The notes under the pieces: model-generated
What the model was told of the DNA's origin: nothing
Databases searched by the model: none
The model's input: the letters and a program-made list of their open reading frames with translations, nothing else
Shown here: positions 46,603 through 57,129 of the stretch, piece after piece
Position numbering within the stretch: position 1 is the first letter of the stretch
Layout of the letters: every line of letters starts with the position of its first letter
Made by a program: the position numbers and the translations under genes
From: Tridacna crocea
Lineage: Eukaryota > Mollusca > Bivalvia > Cardiida > Cardiidae
Direction of reading: 5' to 3'
Assembly: GCA_943736015.1 (NCBI GenBank)
Contig: OX031062.1
Location: forward strand, 3,826,501 to 3,890,500
DNA: 64,000 nt

Positions 46603-47049
46603 AAGTACCATAAGGTTTAGGTACGCAGGTGCATAGTTCAAATACAACAAAGTTAATGACATTCACAAGGATTAAAATAGTGCAATTCCATATAGATGTC
46701 CATATATATATATAAAATAAATTTTTCTTGGTAACAATTGAAATGAGCCATGCTCTGTGAAAAGGGAATTTATTGAATCTGCGAAAAGTATCGACCATGC
46801 CTGCCTCCACATGCTGACATTGGTCAAAACTTTATGCAGGGCTCTAAAACCACCCTTATGCACAAAAAAGCGTGATACTACAACACAAAAAGCACTTTCG
46901 AAGCAACCATAATTATACTTGTATTAACATCAAGAAACATTTTGTTTTTTCAACATATAAAATTATTGTGTATTGCAAAAAAGTTGGCATACAAAGGAAA
47001 ATATACAGCTGCACAATAGGTTCCAATAAAACTGCTTTTTCACCATGAC

Positions 47050-47265
47050 TGATCCTTTACCAGACGGAAAAAAAATGTCGACTAGTCCAAGTTCAAAGCA
47101 TTTCCAGATGGTAAATTAAATGTGACTCAAATGATTTTGTCTCTGATTGGGTAGAAAACATTGTGGGAAAAGAAGAAAATGCTGGTCACCAGCATTTTCT
47201 CCCTTTTCCACAATGTTTTCAAATGGCTTCTTTGTCAGTGCAGTTTAAATTTGGCAAAGAGTTAA
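47050..47265 (-). mobile_element. TTAA MITE, A type
   Basis: TCCTTTACCAGACGG opens it, the core is GCTGGTCACCAGC and the right TTAA is intact. Confidence 0.8.
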
Positions 47266-47321
47266 TGAACTTAGAATCTTACAATTGAAACACAGTATCT
47301 TATAAATGAAACTCCGTCATA

Positions 47322-47578
47322 TATGGCATGCAACATGCAAAAAGGGACATTCGAATATTTGTGTAAAGTGTCGTCTCAGGATCAGCCTGCGCAGTCCTTG
47401 CAGACTAATCTGAAACAATAAGTTCTGTTTTTATGTAATTTTCTGTTTTGCATGGGTTTATTGAAGAACAAATTAATGTAGATGTAAAGTGGGGTCTCGG
47501 ATTAGCTTGCACAGGCTGATCCAAGACAGCTCTTTACGCCGATGTCTGTATGCCCTTTATGGCGTGATGCAAGCCATA
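47322..47578. mobile_element. Palindromic MITE, GGAGTGCAACACGCG family, decayed copy 3
   Basis: The ends TATGGCATGCAACATGC and GCGTGATGCAAGCCATA are diverged, and the GTAAAGTGTCGTCTC arm is retained. Confidence 0.7.
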
Positions 47579-47691
47579 TGGGAAATTCAGAATCATACAA
47601 AGAAAAACTCAGATCTAAATAAAACTAGAGGCGCTTGAGCGCCTGTATCGCTCCACAGGCCTGATTTTTCTGTAACGGTGAAGAGAAGTTT

Positions 47692-47919
47692 TTAACAATT
47701 ACCATTCATTCCTGCATTTTAAGTCACTTAAGAAAAATAGCTATGAAAAACATTGTGAGAAAAGAAGAAAATAATAGTAACCTGCATTTTCTTAGTTTTA
47801 CATAATAATTTCTACCCTTTTTGAGACAAGTTTTACTAATTTTGAAGATTTATTATGTTGTCTGCAAGATCTTTCAATTACGACCAGTTATAAAAATTTT
47901 GTCTTCTGGTTATAGTTAA
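47692..47919 (+). mobile_element. TTAA MITE, diverged
   Basis: ACAATTACCATTCATTCC opens it; it shares TTAA 47916-47919 with the next copy. Confidence 0.65.
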
Positions 47920-48144
47920 CCCATTACCACACAATCCCTACTTTTGATGCCCCTGAGAAAGAGGCCTTTAGAAAACATTGTGGGAAAAGGAGAAAATGCT
48001 GGTAACCAGCATTTTCTCCTTTTCCCACATTGTTTTCTACCCTTGAGAAAACAAATTTCAAATTTTCAGTAACTTTAATTTTGTCCTCTGCAAATGCTTT
48101 CAATTTGAACCAGTCTAAAATATAGTCATTTGGTAAAGGGTTAA
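47916..48144 (+). mobile_element. TTAA MITE, A type, full length
   Basis: Much cleaner than its left neighbour, so it is probably a later insertion into that neighbour's TTAA. Confidence 0.92.
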
Positions 48145-48398
48145 AGAGGGTCTTGTAACAAACCATTTTGGGTGGGGAAACATCAAAATATAGAAAATAT
48201 GTATTGTGGCAATTGTTTTATTGAACTTGCAGGATCAGTTTGATTGGATAACAAAATGCCTTATCACCACAGTAATGCCCTGTCCCTTTTTGTACTGGGT
48301 CACCAGTAGGTCAACAAACCTTTACCAGAACTAATAAGAGTGCAGAGGTTCTCTTGTTTTATATGAAAAGGATTATAGATTATGTAAAGCAACCATCT

Positions 48399-48627
48399 TT
48401 AACTCTTTACCAAACAACAAAATTTGGGATGTGACCAAACTGAAAACATTTGCAGACAACAAATTAAACATTGATGAAATGATGATTTCTCTCTTTGATA
48501 GCATAGAAAACACTGAGGGAAAAGGAGAAAATGCTGATTACCAGCATTTTCTCCTTTTCCAAGAGTGTTTTCCAAAGACTTCTTCTTTAGGGTCGTTAAA
48601 AGTCAGGATTGTATGGTAAAGACTTAC
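48399..48627 (-). mobile_element. TTAA MITE, A type
   Basis: The core is GCTGATTACCAGC and the right TTAA has decayed to CTTA. Confidence 0.85.
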
Positions 48628-49228
48628 CACCATAGGAACTAACCTGCAATACAACAATGAAATCCAACGAATAGTTTGAGAGAAGAAAATTTTCAAAGAT
48701 TTTACTTTATACCATAAAAGGAAAATGAGTCTCCCATAAAAGCCATGTTTTTTGACGGATCTTTTTCTTTTAAGGAATTATGTAGACCTCTATCTAAGGA
48801 ACATTCTTGCAAAATAATAATGCTATCCAATTGGCGGTTTGGGAGGAGAAGATTTTTAAAGGTTTTTTTACTTTGGTTGCCATGGCAACCAGAATTATTC
48901 ATGGAACACAATTATTTGAAGGAATTTGAAAGAGGACCACCTAAGGAATATTCCTGTGAAATTTGGTAAAAATCCAGTCAATAGTTTCTAAGGAGAAGAT
49001 TTTTTAAGAAAAAGTTTACGGACGCAGGGACGGACGAACGGACGTACGGACGCACGACGGACACAACGCCATGACAATAGCTTGCTGGCCTTCGGCCAGT
49101 GGAGCTAAATAAAAAGAAAACAAACAATAAAACCATGCAAGTCATATGAAACTAAGAATCATATAGTGAAATTCAGAATAACATATGTGAAACTTACAAC
49201 ATATAAATAAGACTCAACCAAGAGTCTC

Positions 49229-49461
49229 ATTTGACTCTTTGCCACAGGACAAAATTTTAGATTTGTCCAAATCAAAAGCAATTATAGCAGATGACAAGTT
49301 AAAAGTGGCAAAAGTGACACAATATTTTCTTTAAAGGGCTGAAAACATTATGGGAAATGGAGAAAATACTGAATCCAGCATTTTATCCTTTTCTCACAAT
49401 GTTTTCAGAAGGCTTCTTCCTTAGGGTCATTAAAATTCGGGAATGTGCTGTAAAGCGATAA
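49229..49461 (-). mobile_element. TTAA MITE, diverged
   Basis: TTTGACTCTTTGCCACAGG opens it; the core lacks GGTTA (ACTGAATCCAGC). Confidence 0.7.
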
Positions 49462-49667
49462 ATGAAACTTAGAATCATACAAATATATCTGCAACTTACA
49501 ATGAAATACACTATTAATTATTAAAGAAAGTCACTATTACATACAAGACAGTCAAATTCATACAAATGTAACATAAATCAAGTACATGGAATATTTGGGC
49601 TCATATACAGAAATCTAATTCAGAATAATATAATCAAAAGTCAAAATGAACTACAGTCAAAATTGTC

Positions 49668-49896
49668 TTAACTCTTTTACAAAATGACAAAATTTTAGAT
49701 TGGTCTAAATTGAAAGATGTTGCAGATGACAAAATAAACATAACTCAAAAATTGAAATTTGTTTCAAGCATCGTAGAAAACATTGTTGGAAAAGGAGAAA
49801 ATGCTGGTTACCAGCATTTTCTCCTTTTGCCACAATGTTTTCAAAAGGCTTCTTTCTCAGGGTAATAAAAACCAGGGAATGTTTGGTAAAGGGTTC
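49668..49896 (-). mobile_element. TTAA MITE, A type
   Basis: The core GCTGGTTACCAGC is intact; the right end reads GGTAAAGGGTTCA. Confidence 0.88.
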
Positions 49897-50254
49897 AGAA
49901 ACCACTAAAATAAACTTTAAGCACTAAATGGAGGTGGCTGTTTCATGCAGACATTTTCTTTAATTCAATACAGTCTTTAAAACATCAAAGGTTGGTTGTT
50001 CAATGCATGCGGCTGCTTACAACAAGTGTCTGTTAACATTTTACCACACAATCCTGTTTCAAAAGCCCTGAGGGAAAATATCATATAAATAAAACTAAAA
50101 TAAAATCATATATTGGAAACTCACATGCAATTCCTTCTACAGAACCTAACATTCTTTCCACAACATTTTTTTCGTATAACATATCATTCGAAGTTGATAT
50201 TACTTCCAAAGATATTTATTTCTTTTGAGTTATTGGTAAGAGGTTTTTGTTCAT

Positions 50255-50488
50255 TTAACTCTCTACCAACCAACAAAATCTTAGACTGAGTCCAAATTTA
50301 AGGCGATTGTAGACCACAAATTAAATGTGACTCAAAAATTGAAATTTGTTTCCAGCAGGGTAGACAACATGGTAGAAAAAAGAGAAAAAGAGAAACACTG
50401 ATTACCAGCACTTTCTCCTTTTCCCACAATGTTTCCAAAGGCTTCTATCTCAGGACTATAAAAACCAGAGATTGTTTGGTAGTGTTAA
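50255..50488 (-). mobile_element. TTAA MITE, A type, diverged core
   Basis: AAGAGAAAAAGAGAAAC replaces the left arm, and TTAA is present on both sides. Confidence 0.75.
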
Positions 50489-50744
50489 GATATCATGAAC
50501 AACAATTGGTTAATATCTTTATATATGATAGATAGAGAGATGCACAGGGAGATGGCAAGAATAAAGGATAAATGACAAGATAAATGGACAATGAGACAGT
50601 ACAGAAAAATGATATCCTCTGATGATTCACTCCACCATAATTTAATAGATATAAGGTTTCAAATATACAAGTTCACTGGGTTTAGTTTTTGATACCATGG
50701 TTACATTTTACTTATCCTTACACCTTACTATATTTACTGGAAAT

Positions 50745-50830
50745 TATGGACGGAACTCATTTTTCACTTCTTCAATGACAGCATAGGCTTGGGGTAGTCT
50801 ACTGCAAAAGGTATAAATCCTTCAAAGAAT
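50745..50830 (-). pseudogene. Decayed tandem copy of the terminal exon (copy 1)
   Basis: The minus strand keeps GTAGACTACCCCAAGC and ATTGAAGAAGTGAAAAA of the terminal exon, but about 23 bases between them are deleted. It is preceded by a CTTTTGCAG that could act as an acceptor. The unit period to copy 2 is about 185 bp. Confidence 0.55.
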
Positions 50831-50897
50831 TGCATATTGAAGTTCATTAGGTTTTGTATATGATTACTTTTTACTTATCCTTAGACTTTTCTTTCTT

Positions 50898-51005
50898 CTA
50901 CTGATCATGGTGGAAATACTGTTTTCATTACTTCTTCAATTAAGGAGATAAGTAATGTGTACACAGGTTACCCTTGGGTAGTGTTCTTCAAACTGTTTAA
51001 TTTCT
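50898..51005 (-). pseudogene. Decayed tandem copy of the terminal exon (copy 2)
   Basis: The minus strand aligns with the terminal exon through ACTACCC, TACTTATCTC, ATTGAAGAAGT and CCACCATG, but single-base indels break the frame. The upstream half of the exon, encoding YYVQPPV, is diverged. The repeat period to the true exon is about 200 bp, and the flanking TTTTTACTTATCCTTA block is shared too. Confidence 0.6.
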
Positions 51006-51089
51006 TAAGAACTGCATGCATAGAAGCTCACAAGGTTTAGTATCCAAGACCATGATTACCAGTACATTTTTACTTATCCTTACACTTTT

Positions 51090-51216
51090 CTATCTTTTAC
51101 TGGACATTGGGGGGACTACTTTTTTCACAACCTCTTCAATCAGAGAGATAAGTATGGTGTAAACTGGATATGCTTGGGGTAGTCTTCTCATTATCACAGG
51201 TGGTTGCACATAGTAC
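51090..51216 (-). CDS. Unrecognised gene, terminal exon with stop codon
   Basis: Acceptor CTTTTTAATTTTAG precedes 127 bases that supply one base to the split Lys codon and then 41 codons plus TAG. The product begins YYVQPPVIMRRLPQAYPVYT and ends with a helix rich in V, E and K and the tail PPMSSKR. Joined to the upstream exons it completes an uninterrupted C-terminus of about 140 residues. Two decayed copies of this exon lie in tandem downstream at 50898-51005 and 50745-50830. No convincing AATAAA was tied to it. Confidence 0.72.
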
Positions 51217-51417
51217 CTAAAATTAAAAAGATGAAATAGAATGAAATGTTTATATTAAATGAGTCATGATCTGTGGAAAGGATGTTAATTGCATCCGCAA
51301 AAAGTATTTACCCTGGTCAGCCTGGACTCCGTGCAGGCTGAAAAAGAATCAAATCTTTTTGCTATTGATCAATTTTCTACATATCAAAAGACCACTCTCT
51401 CATAAATTAGGAAGTTG

Positions 51418-51592
51418 TTGAATCTTTACCAAAGAACAAAATTTTAGACTGGTCCAAATTGAGAGCATCTGCAGATGACAAAATGAATGTGACTAAAGAA
51501 TTGAATTTTGTTTCAGGAAGGGAAGAAAGCTTTGGAGAAAAAGTTTCTTTCACTGGGGTGTTAATAGTCGGGATTGTGTGGTAAAGGGTTAA
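51418..51592 (-). mobile_element. TTAA MITE with the core deleted, in the last intron
   Basis: ATTGAATTTTGTTTCAGGAA runs almost directly to GTTTCTTTCACTGGGGTG. Confidence 0.78.
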
Positions 51593-51637
51593 CAAAATGG
51601 GTTCTATGGATCCATTATTACATGCAAGCTTGCTTGG

Positions 51638-51834
51638 TTAACGCTTTACCAAACAGTCTCTGGTTTTTACAACCCTGAGATAGACAACTTTGAAAAGCAT
51701 TGTGGGAAAAGGAGAAAATGCTGGTTTCTACCTTGCTGGAAACAAATTTTCAATTTTTGAGTTACCTTTATTTTGTTGTCTGCAAGTGTTTTCAATTTGG
51801 ACTAGTCTAAAATTTTGGTGTTTGGTAAAGGGAT
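51638..51834 (+). mobile_element. TTAA MITE, half-core deletion
   Basis: GAGAAAATGCTGG is followed by TTTCTACCTTGCTGG; the right TTAA is mutated. Confidence 0.75.
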
Positions 51835-51929
51835 GACACATAACAGAGACACATGAAACTCTCTTTTGTGGGAGCATAGCTCTTATAGAAAGTTAAAAAA
51901 TATACAGTACCTCATTTGACTCTATCAAT

Positions 51930-52492
51930 TTATGTTTAACAAACCACTAGATATCAAAGTTTTTGGCAATTATCATGTTTTACAAACCACTAGATATCAC
52001 AGTTTTTCACATGTATCATCTTTCACAAACCACTACATATAAAAGTTTTTGACATGTATCATATTTCACAAACCACTACATATCAAAGTTTTTGACCTGT
52101 ATCATGTTTCACAAACCACTAGATATTAAAGTTTTTGAAAATTATCATGTTTCACAATGCGCTAAGTATCAAAGTTTTTGACAATTATTCTGTTTCACAA
52201 ACCACTAGATATCATGGTTTTTGACATGTATCATGTTTCACGAACCACTAGATAGCGAAGTTTTTGTCAATTATCATGTTTCACGAACCACTAGATATCA
52301 AGGTTTTTGACATGTATCATGTTTCACGAACCACTAGATATCAAGGTTTTTGACATGTATCATGTTTCACGAACCACTAGATATCAAGGTTTTTGACATG
52401 TATCATGTTTCACGAACCACTAGACAGCAAAGTTTTGACATGTATCATGTTTCACGAACCACTAGATAGCAAAGTTTTTGACATGTAGCATG
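51930..52492. repeat. 43-bp tandem array in the last intron, about 13 units
   Basis: The unit reads ACCACTAGATATCAAGGTTT then TTGACATGTATCATGTTTCA and CGA. The right-hand units (from about 52230) are almost identical, so recent amplification is likely at that end. It lies between the exons at 51216 and 53001. Confidence 0.9.
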
Positions 52493-52789
52493 GCAAACAG
52501 TGCACAAATCCATGCATTTTTTTTATTTCCTCTCACCAGTACTTCACATAGCACTCTTTCAAAGCCTATGGCCATTTCTGCTCAGAGGAATAAATCCTGT
52601 TGCAATGCCTGTCATTAATTTTTGGAAAGTGCTTGGTTAATCTCAAAGAAAAAAAATACATTCTTGATAATACATACATGAAAAACATTGTGGTAAAAGA
52701 AGCAATAGCTAATAAGACCAATTGCTTCTGTTTTTCTACTTGCAGTAAGGGCAGTCTGGTAGACTGGTACATACTGAAAGCATGAGCAG

Positions 52790-52970
52790 CCCCCCCCCTC
52801 CCCCCAAAAAATGTGACTCAAAAATTGATAACTTGTTTCGTAAAAGGCAGCAAATATTGTAGAAAAAGGTGAAATGCTGCTTACCAGTATTTTCTCGTTT
52901 TCCCACAATATTTTCAAAAGTTTTCCTAATATGGGTTCTTAGAAGTTTGGAATTGTCAGGTAACATGTCA
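52790..52970 (-). mobile_element. TTAA MITE, decayed, beside exon 53001
   Basis: The core GCTGCTTACCAG and CACAATATTTTCAAAAG are kept. It ends 30 bp from the splice donor at 52995-53000. Confidence 0.65.
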
Positions 52971-53000
52971 AAAATCCGTATTAAAACTGTGACAACTTAC

Positions 53001-53182
53001 TTGAACTCCTCTGTGTATTGAGCACATATAAAGGTTTTGATGCGTGGACTGTACTGCAAGAAAGTGTCTAAAATAAACGACTGTTGATACAGTAAAACAG
53101 CTTCCTCTGGGGTGAGTTTTTCTATTGATGATGGAGATATTAGGTTTAACATCATCTTCACAATCCGAGAAATGAACACTTC
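53001..53182 (-). CDS. Unrecognised gene, internal 182-nt exon
   Basis: Acceptor TATTTTAG and donor AA|GTAAGT bound 60 codons plus two bases. The product starts EVFISRIVKMMLNL and runs through SSIEKLTPEEAVLLYQQSF to the segment ending YTEEF. Codon use and the alternating hydrophobic pattern suggest several packed helices. The two leftover bases (AA) join the G that starts the terminal exon to give Lys, so phases match exactly. This exon has the strongest coding appearance of the gene. The family was not recognised; a large scaffold or HEAT-like protein is possible but is only a guess. Confidence 0.75.
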
Positions 53183-53587
53183 CTAAAATAGAAGTTCAAG
53201 AAATTTACTGATTGATTGAATGGTTGGTAAAGATTGAAAGACTCTCTCTGACAATATCACTTAGTCTAGACCCAGACTACACATTTTGCAGTCAGAACAT
53301 TATCTACATAACTGTGTGCCAGACAGTTAAAGCTTAGATTGGCTACACAAATGTATGTTCTGTGATAGAAAGGAAAAGTTATCAAACAAAAAACAAGAAA
53401 AAGTTGATGCAAAGCATCAAAGTCGCTGCAAAAAAAATTTGTTTAATGCTTCAAGAAAGCCAGGGTAAGTAAGTAAATGTCAGTTTTCATCAGCAGATTT
53501 TTTAACACATTATGAAATTATGTGAATAGTAACCTATATCAAAACTTGTCTTCTGTTACAGTATCTAATACCCTAGCACAGCGCTCT

Positions 53588-53816
53588 CTTAGCTCTTTTC
53601 CAAACGACAAATATCAGACTCTTCCAAATTCAAAGAGTTGGCAGATGACAATTTAAAAAGCTGCAAAAATGGTGGAAAATTCGCTAGTAGTGGGGAAAAA
53701 GTATTTAATAAAGAAGAAATTGCTTATAACGAGCAATTTCTCCTTATCCAACATGTTTTGACAAAAGAATTTGATAGCACACATGTGATAACCCGTGTTT
53801 GTTTGGGAAAGTGGTG
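53588..53816 (-). mobile_element. TTAA MITE, C type, decayed ends
   Basis: TTTTCCAAACGACAAAT at the left, core GCTTATAACGAGC, and TGTTTGGGAAAGTGG at the right. Confidence 0.75.
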
Positions 53817-54267
53817 AAAGCAGGGCTAAGTTACTAAAATGTTGCTGTCCTAGGAAAGTATGATTCAAGAGGACGTAAGTTTGCCAGGCATGCTTTCAAT
53901 TTAAACAAGTCTAAGACTATAGTGTTTGGTGAACAGTGTTCATAAAGAATCATGGTTTTGCATCGCGCTTTATCATTATGAACAACACAGCGAAAAAGTG
54001 GCCTCTCTCCAGATTTTTTCCACAAATTAAATTTATGCAGAGCTAGTTGAGAAATAAACAAAGGAGTTCTAAACTATCTTTGTTGTAAAAACTAAACTTA
54101 GAAATAAGTAACCAATAATGGTCAGATACAATCATAACCATTATACCCGTTCTTCGGCGGAATTTAGCACAATTTCAGCAATGCACAATTTTAGCAGTGG
54201 TCATTCAACAAAAAAACACACAAATAGTAGGAAAAACTATCTACAAAATAATCAAAATGATTATTAA

Positions 54268-54402
54268 ACCTGTGTACGAAGGTTGTACGAAACGACCAAC
54301 TGGGTACGAAATGACCAAAATTGAAAGTATAAGTAGGTACGAAATGACCAAAATCGTACGAAATGACCTAGGTACGAAATTAACAAGGTACGAAATGACT
54401 GG
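54268..54402. repeat. Short GTACGAAATGACC repeat
   Basis: About seven spaced copies of GTACGAAATGACC or close variants occur in 135 bases. Confidence 0.75.
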
Positions 54403-54830
54403 AAACCTGTACAGCCTTGACCAATGGAAACAAGGCATTTATGTGGACGAGTCCATTTCTCACGAATAGCGACAATAAAAGAAATAATTAGGCGATTTTT
54501 TGATGTTGTAAGTATTAATAGAACAAAAATAGTGTCGTATTGCAATTTCGTAGTTTAAGAATGAATTAAAAAGCCAGTTTAAGGCGAATTAACGTTAGAA
54601 AGATTCCTTGTTAACCTATCACCCCTATAAAAACGAAATTCCCACTATCCATGTCCTAACTCGAAAAACTATTAAAAATATAGTCGCGCGCTTCTGCGCG
54701 GCGACTAAAAAGGCACAAAGCTTTATCTTCTCTACAATCAAGCCATGGTAGACTAAGCTAGTAAGGTGTTCTTCCATTTCTCTGGTTTTCTTAACCAAAG
54801 TTAAACAACCCTCAAGAGAAAATCTTTTCA

Positions 54831-55030
54831 ACCCATTACCACACAATCCCTACTTTTGACAACCCTGAGAGGAAACATTGTGGAAAAAGGAGAAAATGCT
54901 GGATACCAGCATTTTCTCCTTTTTTTCACCCCTCACAAAACAAATTTCAAATTTTCAGTCACATTTATTTTGTCCTCTGCAAATACTTTCAATTTGGACA
55001 AGCCAAAAATTTTGTCGTTTGGTAATGAAC
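54831..55030 (+). mobile_element. TTAA MITE, A type, short core
   Basis: CAACCCATTACCACACAATC opens it; the right arm lacks the CCCACAATG part. A loose core fragment lies at 55038-55100. Confidence 0.8.
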
Positions 55031-55103
55031 CAAATTACTGTGAGAAAAGAAGAAAATGCCCGTAATGGCATTTTCTTTTTTTTTGTACTATGTTTTCTAT
55101 CCC

Positions 55104-55331
55104 TTAACCCTTTCCCAAACGACAAATCTTAGACTCTTCCAAACTCAAAGAGTTTGCAGACGACAATTTCAAATTTGATAAAAATGGCAGAAGGTTCTCC
55201 AAATGGGTAGAAAACACTGTGGGAAAAGGAGAAATTGCTCGTTATGAGCAATTTCTCCTTTTCCCACAGTGTTTTCAAAAGACTTGTACTACAGACACGT
55301 AAAAACAAGGGCTTGTTTGGGAAAGGGTTAA
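55104..55331 (-). mobile_element. TTAA MITE, C type, reference-quality copy
   Basis: TTAACCCTTTCCCAAACGAC and TTGGGAAAGGGTTAA bound a complete palindrome on GCTCGTTATGAGC. Confidence 0.93.
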
Positions 55332-55435
55332 GAAAAGAAAAAACATTTTCGTCAGTTCAGCGATATTCTATTTCTGATCTGCAAATGCCGCTAATTTTGA
55401 CAAGTCCAAAATTCTGTTGTGTGGTACAAGGTTAA
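55328..55435 (+). mobile_element. TTAA MITE, right half, attached to the C-type copy
   Basis: GATCTGCAAATGCCGC to GTGGTACAAGGTTAA only. Confidence 0.65.
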
Positions 55436-55712
55436 ATAATTCACAAAAGAGCATTGCTCCCAAAGGCATTGTTTACTTCACAGTTTTACAGTGATTCCAC
55501 TGATAATTATGTTTGTACCATAAATGGAAACTCAAATCTGATGTTATGTAGTTTTTATTTCTGACTAGGGCATAACTTTTATATTAGAAACCTTAAAAAC
55601 TAGATTAGCAGTAGATGGTTTCCACCACCTTTGCTTCACATTAGCAGTACTTTTTGAAAAGGGGATCTAATGCAACCCAGTGGTGCATTATACCTTGCAA
55701 CTTGTCACATAA

Positions 55713-55941
55713 TTAACCCATTACCACACAATCCGGACTTTTGACAACCCTACGAAAGAGGCCTTTAGAAAACATTGTGGGAAAATGAGAAAATGCTGGT
55801 AACCAGCATTTTCTCTTTTTCCCAAAATGTTTTCTACCATTTACAAAACCAATTTCAATTCTTCAGTCACTTTTATTTTGTCGTCTGCAAATGCTTTCGA
55901 TTTGGACAAAGCTAAACTTTTGCTGTGTGGTAATGAGTTAA
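55713..55941 (+). mobile_element. TTAA MITE, A type, full length
   Basis: The core is near perfect and it is followed at once by the '-' copy at 55942. Confidence 0.9.
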
Positions 55942-56182
55942 TTAAGTCTTTACCAAACAACAAACTTAGAGACTTATCCAAATTGAAAGCATTAATTTTG
56001 CAACTTTGCAAAAAAAAAAATAAATGTGAATATAAAATTGAAATTTGATATCAGAAGGATGAAAACATTGTAGGAAAAGGAGAAAATGCTGCTTAGCAGT
56101 ATTTTCTACTTTACCCACAATGTTTTCAAAAGGCTTCTATCTCAGGGTTGTCAAAAGTTGTCATTGTGAGGTAAAGGCTTAA
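55942..56182 (-). mobile_element. TTAA MITE, A type, abutting the previous one tail to tail
   Basis: The junction reads GAGTTAATTAAGTC, two overlapping TTAA sites. Confidence 0.8.
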
Positions 56183-56539
56183 TGATCCAGAAGTTCCCAC
56201 TTTTTCTATCAACTGACAGACTCGTTGACTGGTTCTTCAACATTTAGAAAATTGACTCAAAAGCAGAGAGTATCAACTCAGGTTCACCATAGTCAAGACT
56301 TTTTGCAGATGCATTAAGTCCCTTTTCACAGAGCATGGTCCAAGTTAATTTAGAGTACTAAATGACTTGGAAAATACAAAAACACACCTTCTTCTGTACA
56401 TTTTTTTCCTATTTTTTTTCTAACCTTTTTATACTAAGATATAGAGAAACAACACATTCCTTCATCTTAACTCTTTACCACACAGCATGAATTTTTGACT
56501 GGTCAAAATTCATTTTTTTGTTCTAAAGTTTAGCGCAAT

Positions 56540-56767
56540 TTAACCCTTTCCCAAACAAGCCCTGGCTTTTACATGTCTGCAGTAAAAGTCTTTTGAAAAC
56601 ACAGTGGGAAAAGGAGAAATTGCTCATAACGAGCAATTTCCCCTTTTCCCACAGTGTTTTCTACCCTTTTTGAGAACTTTCTGCCATTTTCTCAAAGTCT
56701 AAAATTGTCGTCTGCAAACTCTTTCAGTTTGGAAGAGTCCAAAATTTGCCGTTTGGGAAAGGGTTAA
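56540..56767 (+). mobile_element. TTAA MITE, C type, full length
   Basis: CCCAAACAAGCCCTGGC and core GCTCATAACGAGC. A fragment of another MITE lies at 56468-56517. Confidence 0.9.
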
Positions 56768-56769
56768 AC

Positions 56770-56935
56770 AGCGTAGGTCATATCGTGTGGCATTTAGTGT
56801 ATCTACACATATGCTTCTAGCTTTCTCCATGTAATACTGAGATAACATCATTTCCAAGGCATGGACTACTTTATTTACATGCATCAGACATGAGGGGCAA
56901 AAAATTGCCAGAAAGAAGTTTGCCTCTCACCTCTA
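56770..56935 (-). mobile_element. Decayed body of the same SINE
   Basis: It keeps GTAGGTCATATCGTGTGGC, then ATGGACTACTTTATTTACAT and GCCAGAAAGAAGTTTGCCTC, matching the SINE body. The head is lost. Confidence 0.65.
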
Positions 56936-57000
56936 AAATTTTGTTTTTGTTAAGAGTAAAGGGCAGATTTTGTTTATAGTGTCTCACCAAAAAAATATTG

Positions 57001-57062
57001 TAAAATCAAAGACCAGACTGCATACCTTGTGTAGTCTGGTCTTGATCTGTACTGGCTGCAAG
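57001..57062. repeat. Hairpin related to the AGATCAGACTGCAC family
   Basis: AAAGACCAGACTGCATA pairs with TGTAGTCTGGTCTT next to the 67-bp array. Confidence 0.6.
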
Positions 57063-57129
57063 TGATAACTATAGCTGTGAAAGGCACTGCATAGGTTCAA
57101 AAAAGAAACTTTTATATAAGAGAACAGGT

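Larger units (their letters stand above)
47624..49110. mobile_element. GGACGG-type repeat with small hairpin ends, invaded by three MITEs
   Basis: It starts with ACTAGAGGCGCTTGAGCGCC and ends near GCTGGCCTTCGGCCAGTGGA, each a small hairpin. A run of GGACG(G/A/C)AC repeats lies at 49020-49060. MITEs at 47692-47919, 47916-48144 and 48399-48627 are later insertions. The stretch 48660-49020 has a periodic pattern of GAAGATTTTT blocks. The boundaries are inferred by resemblance to other molluscan repeats. Confidence 0.5.
50650..51216 (-). repeat. Three-unit tandem duplication containing the last exon
   Basis: Landmarks recur at 50791, 50976 and 51176 (the GGGGTAGT-like motif), giving periods of about 185 and 200 bp. 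Each unit also carries a block like TTTACTTATCCTTA and a T-rich stretch. Only the most upstream unit in gene direction keeps an open frame. Confidence 0.65.

Noticed and set aside
52600-52966. Overlapping ORFs next to the exon at 53001
   Set aside because: They run through a decayed MITE and a C-rich tract.
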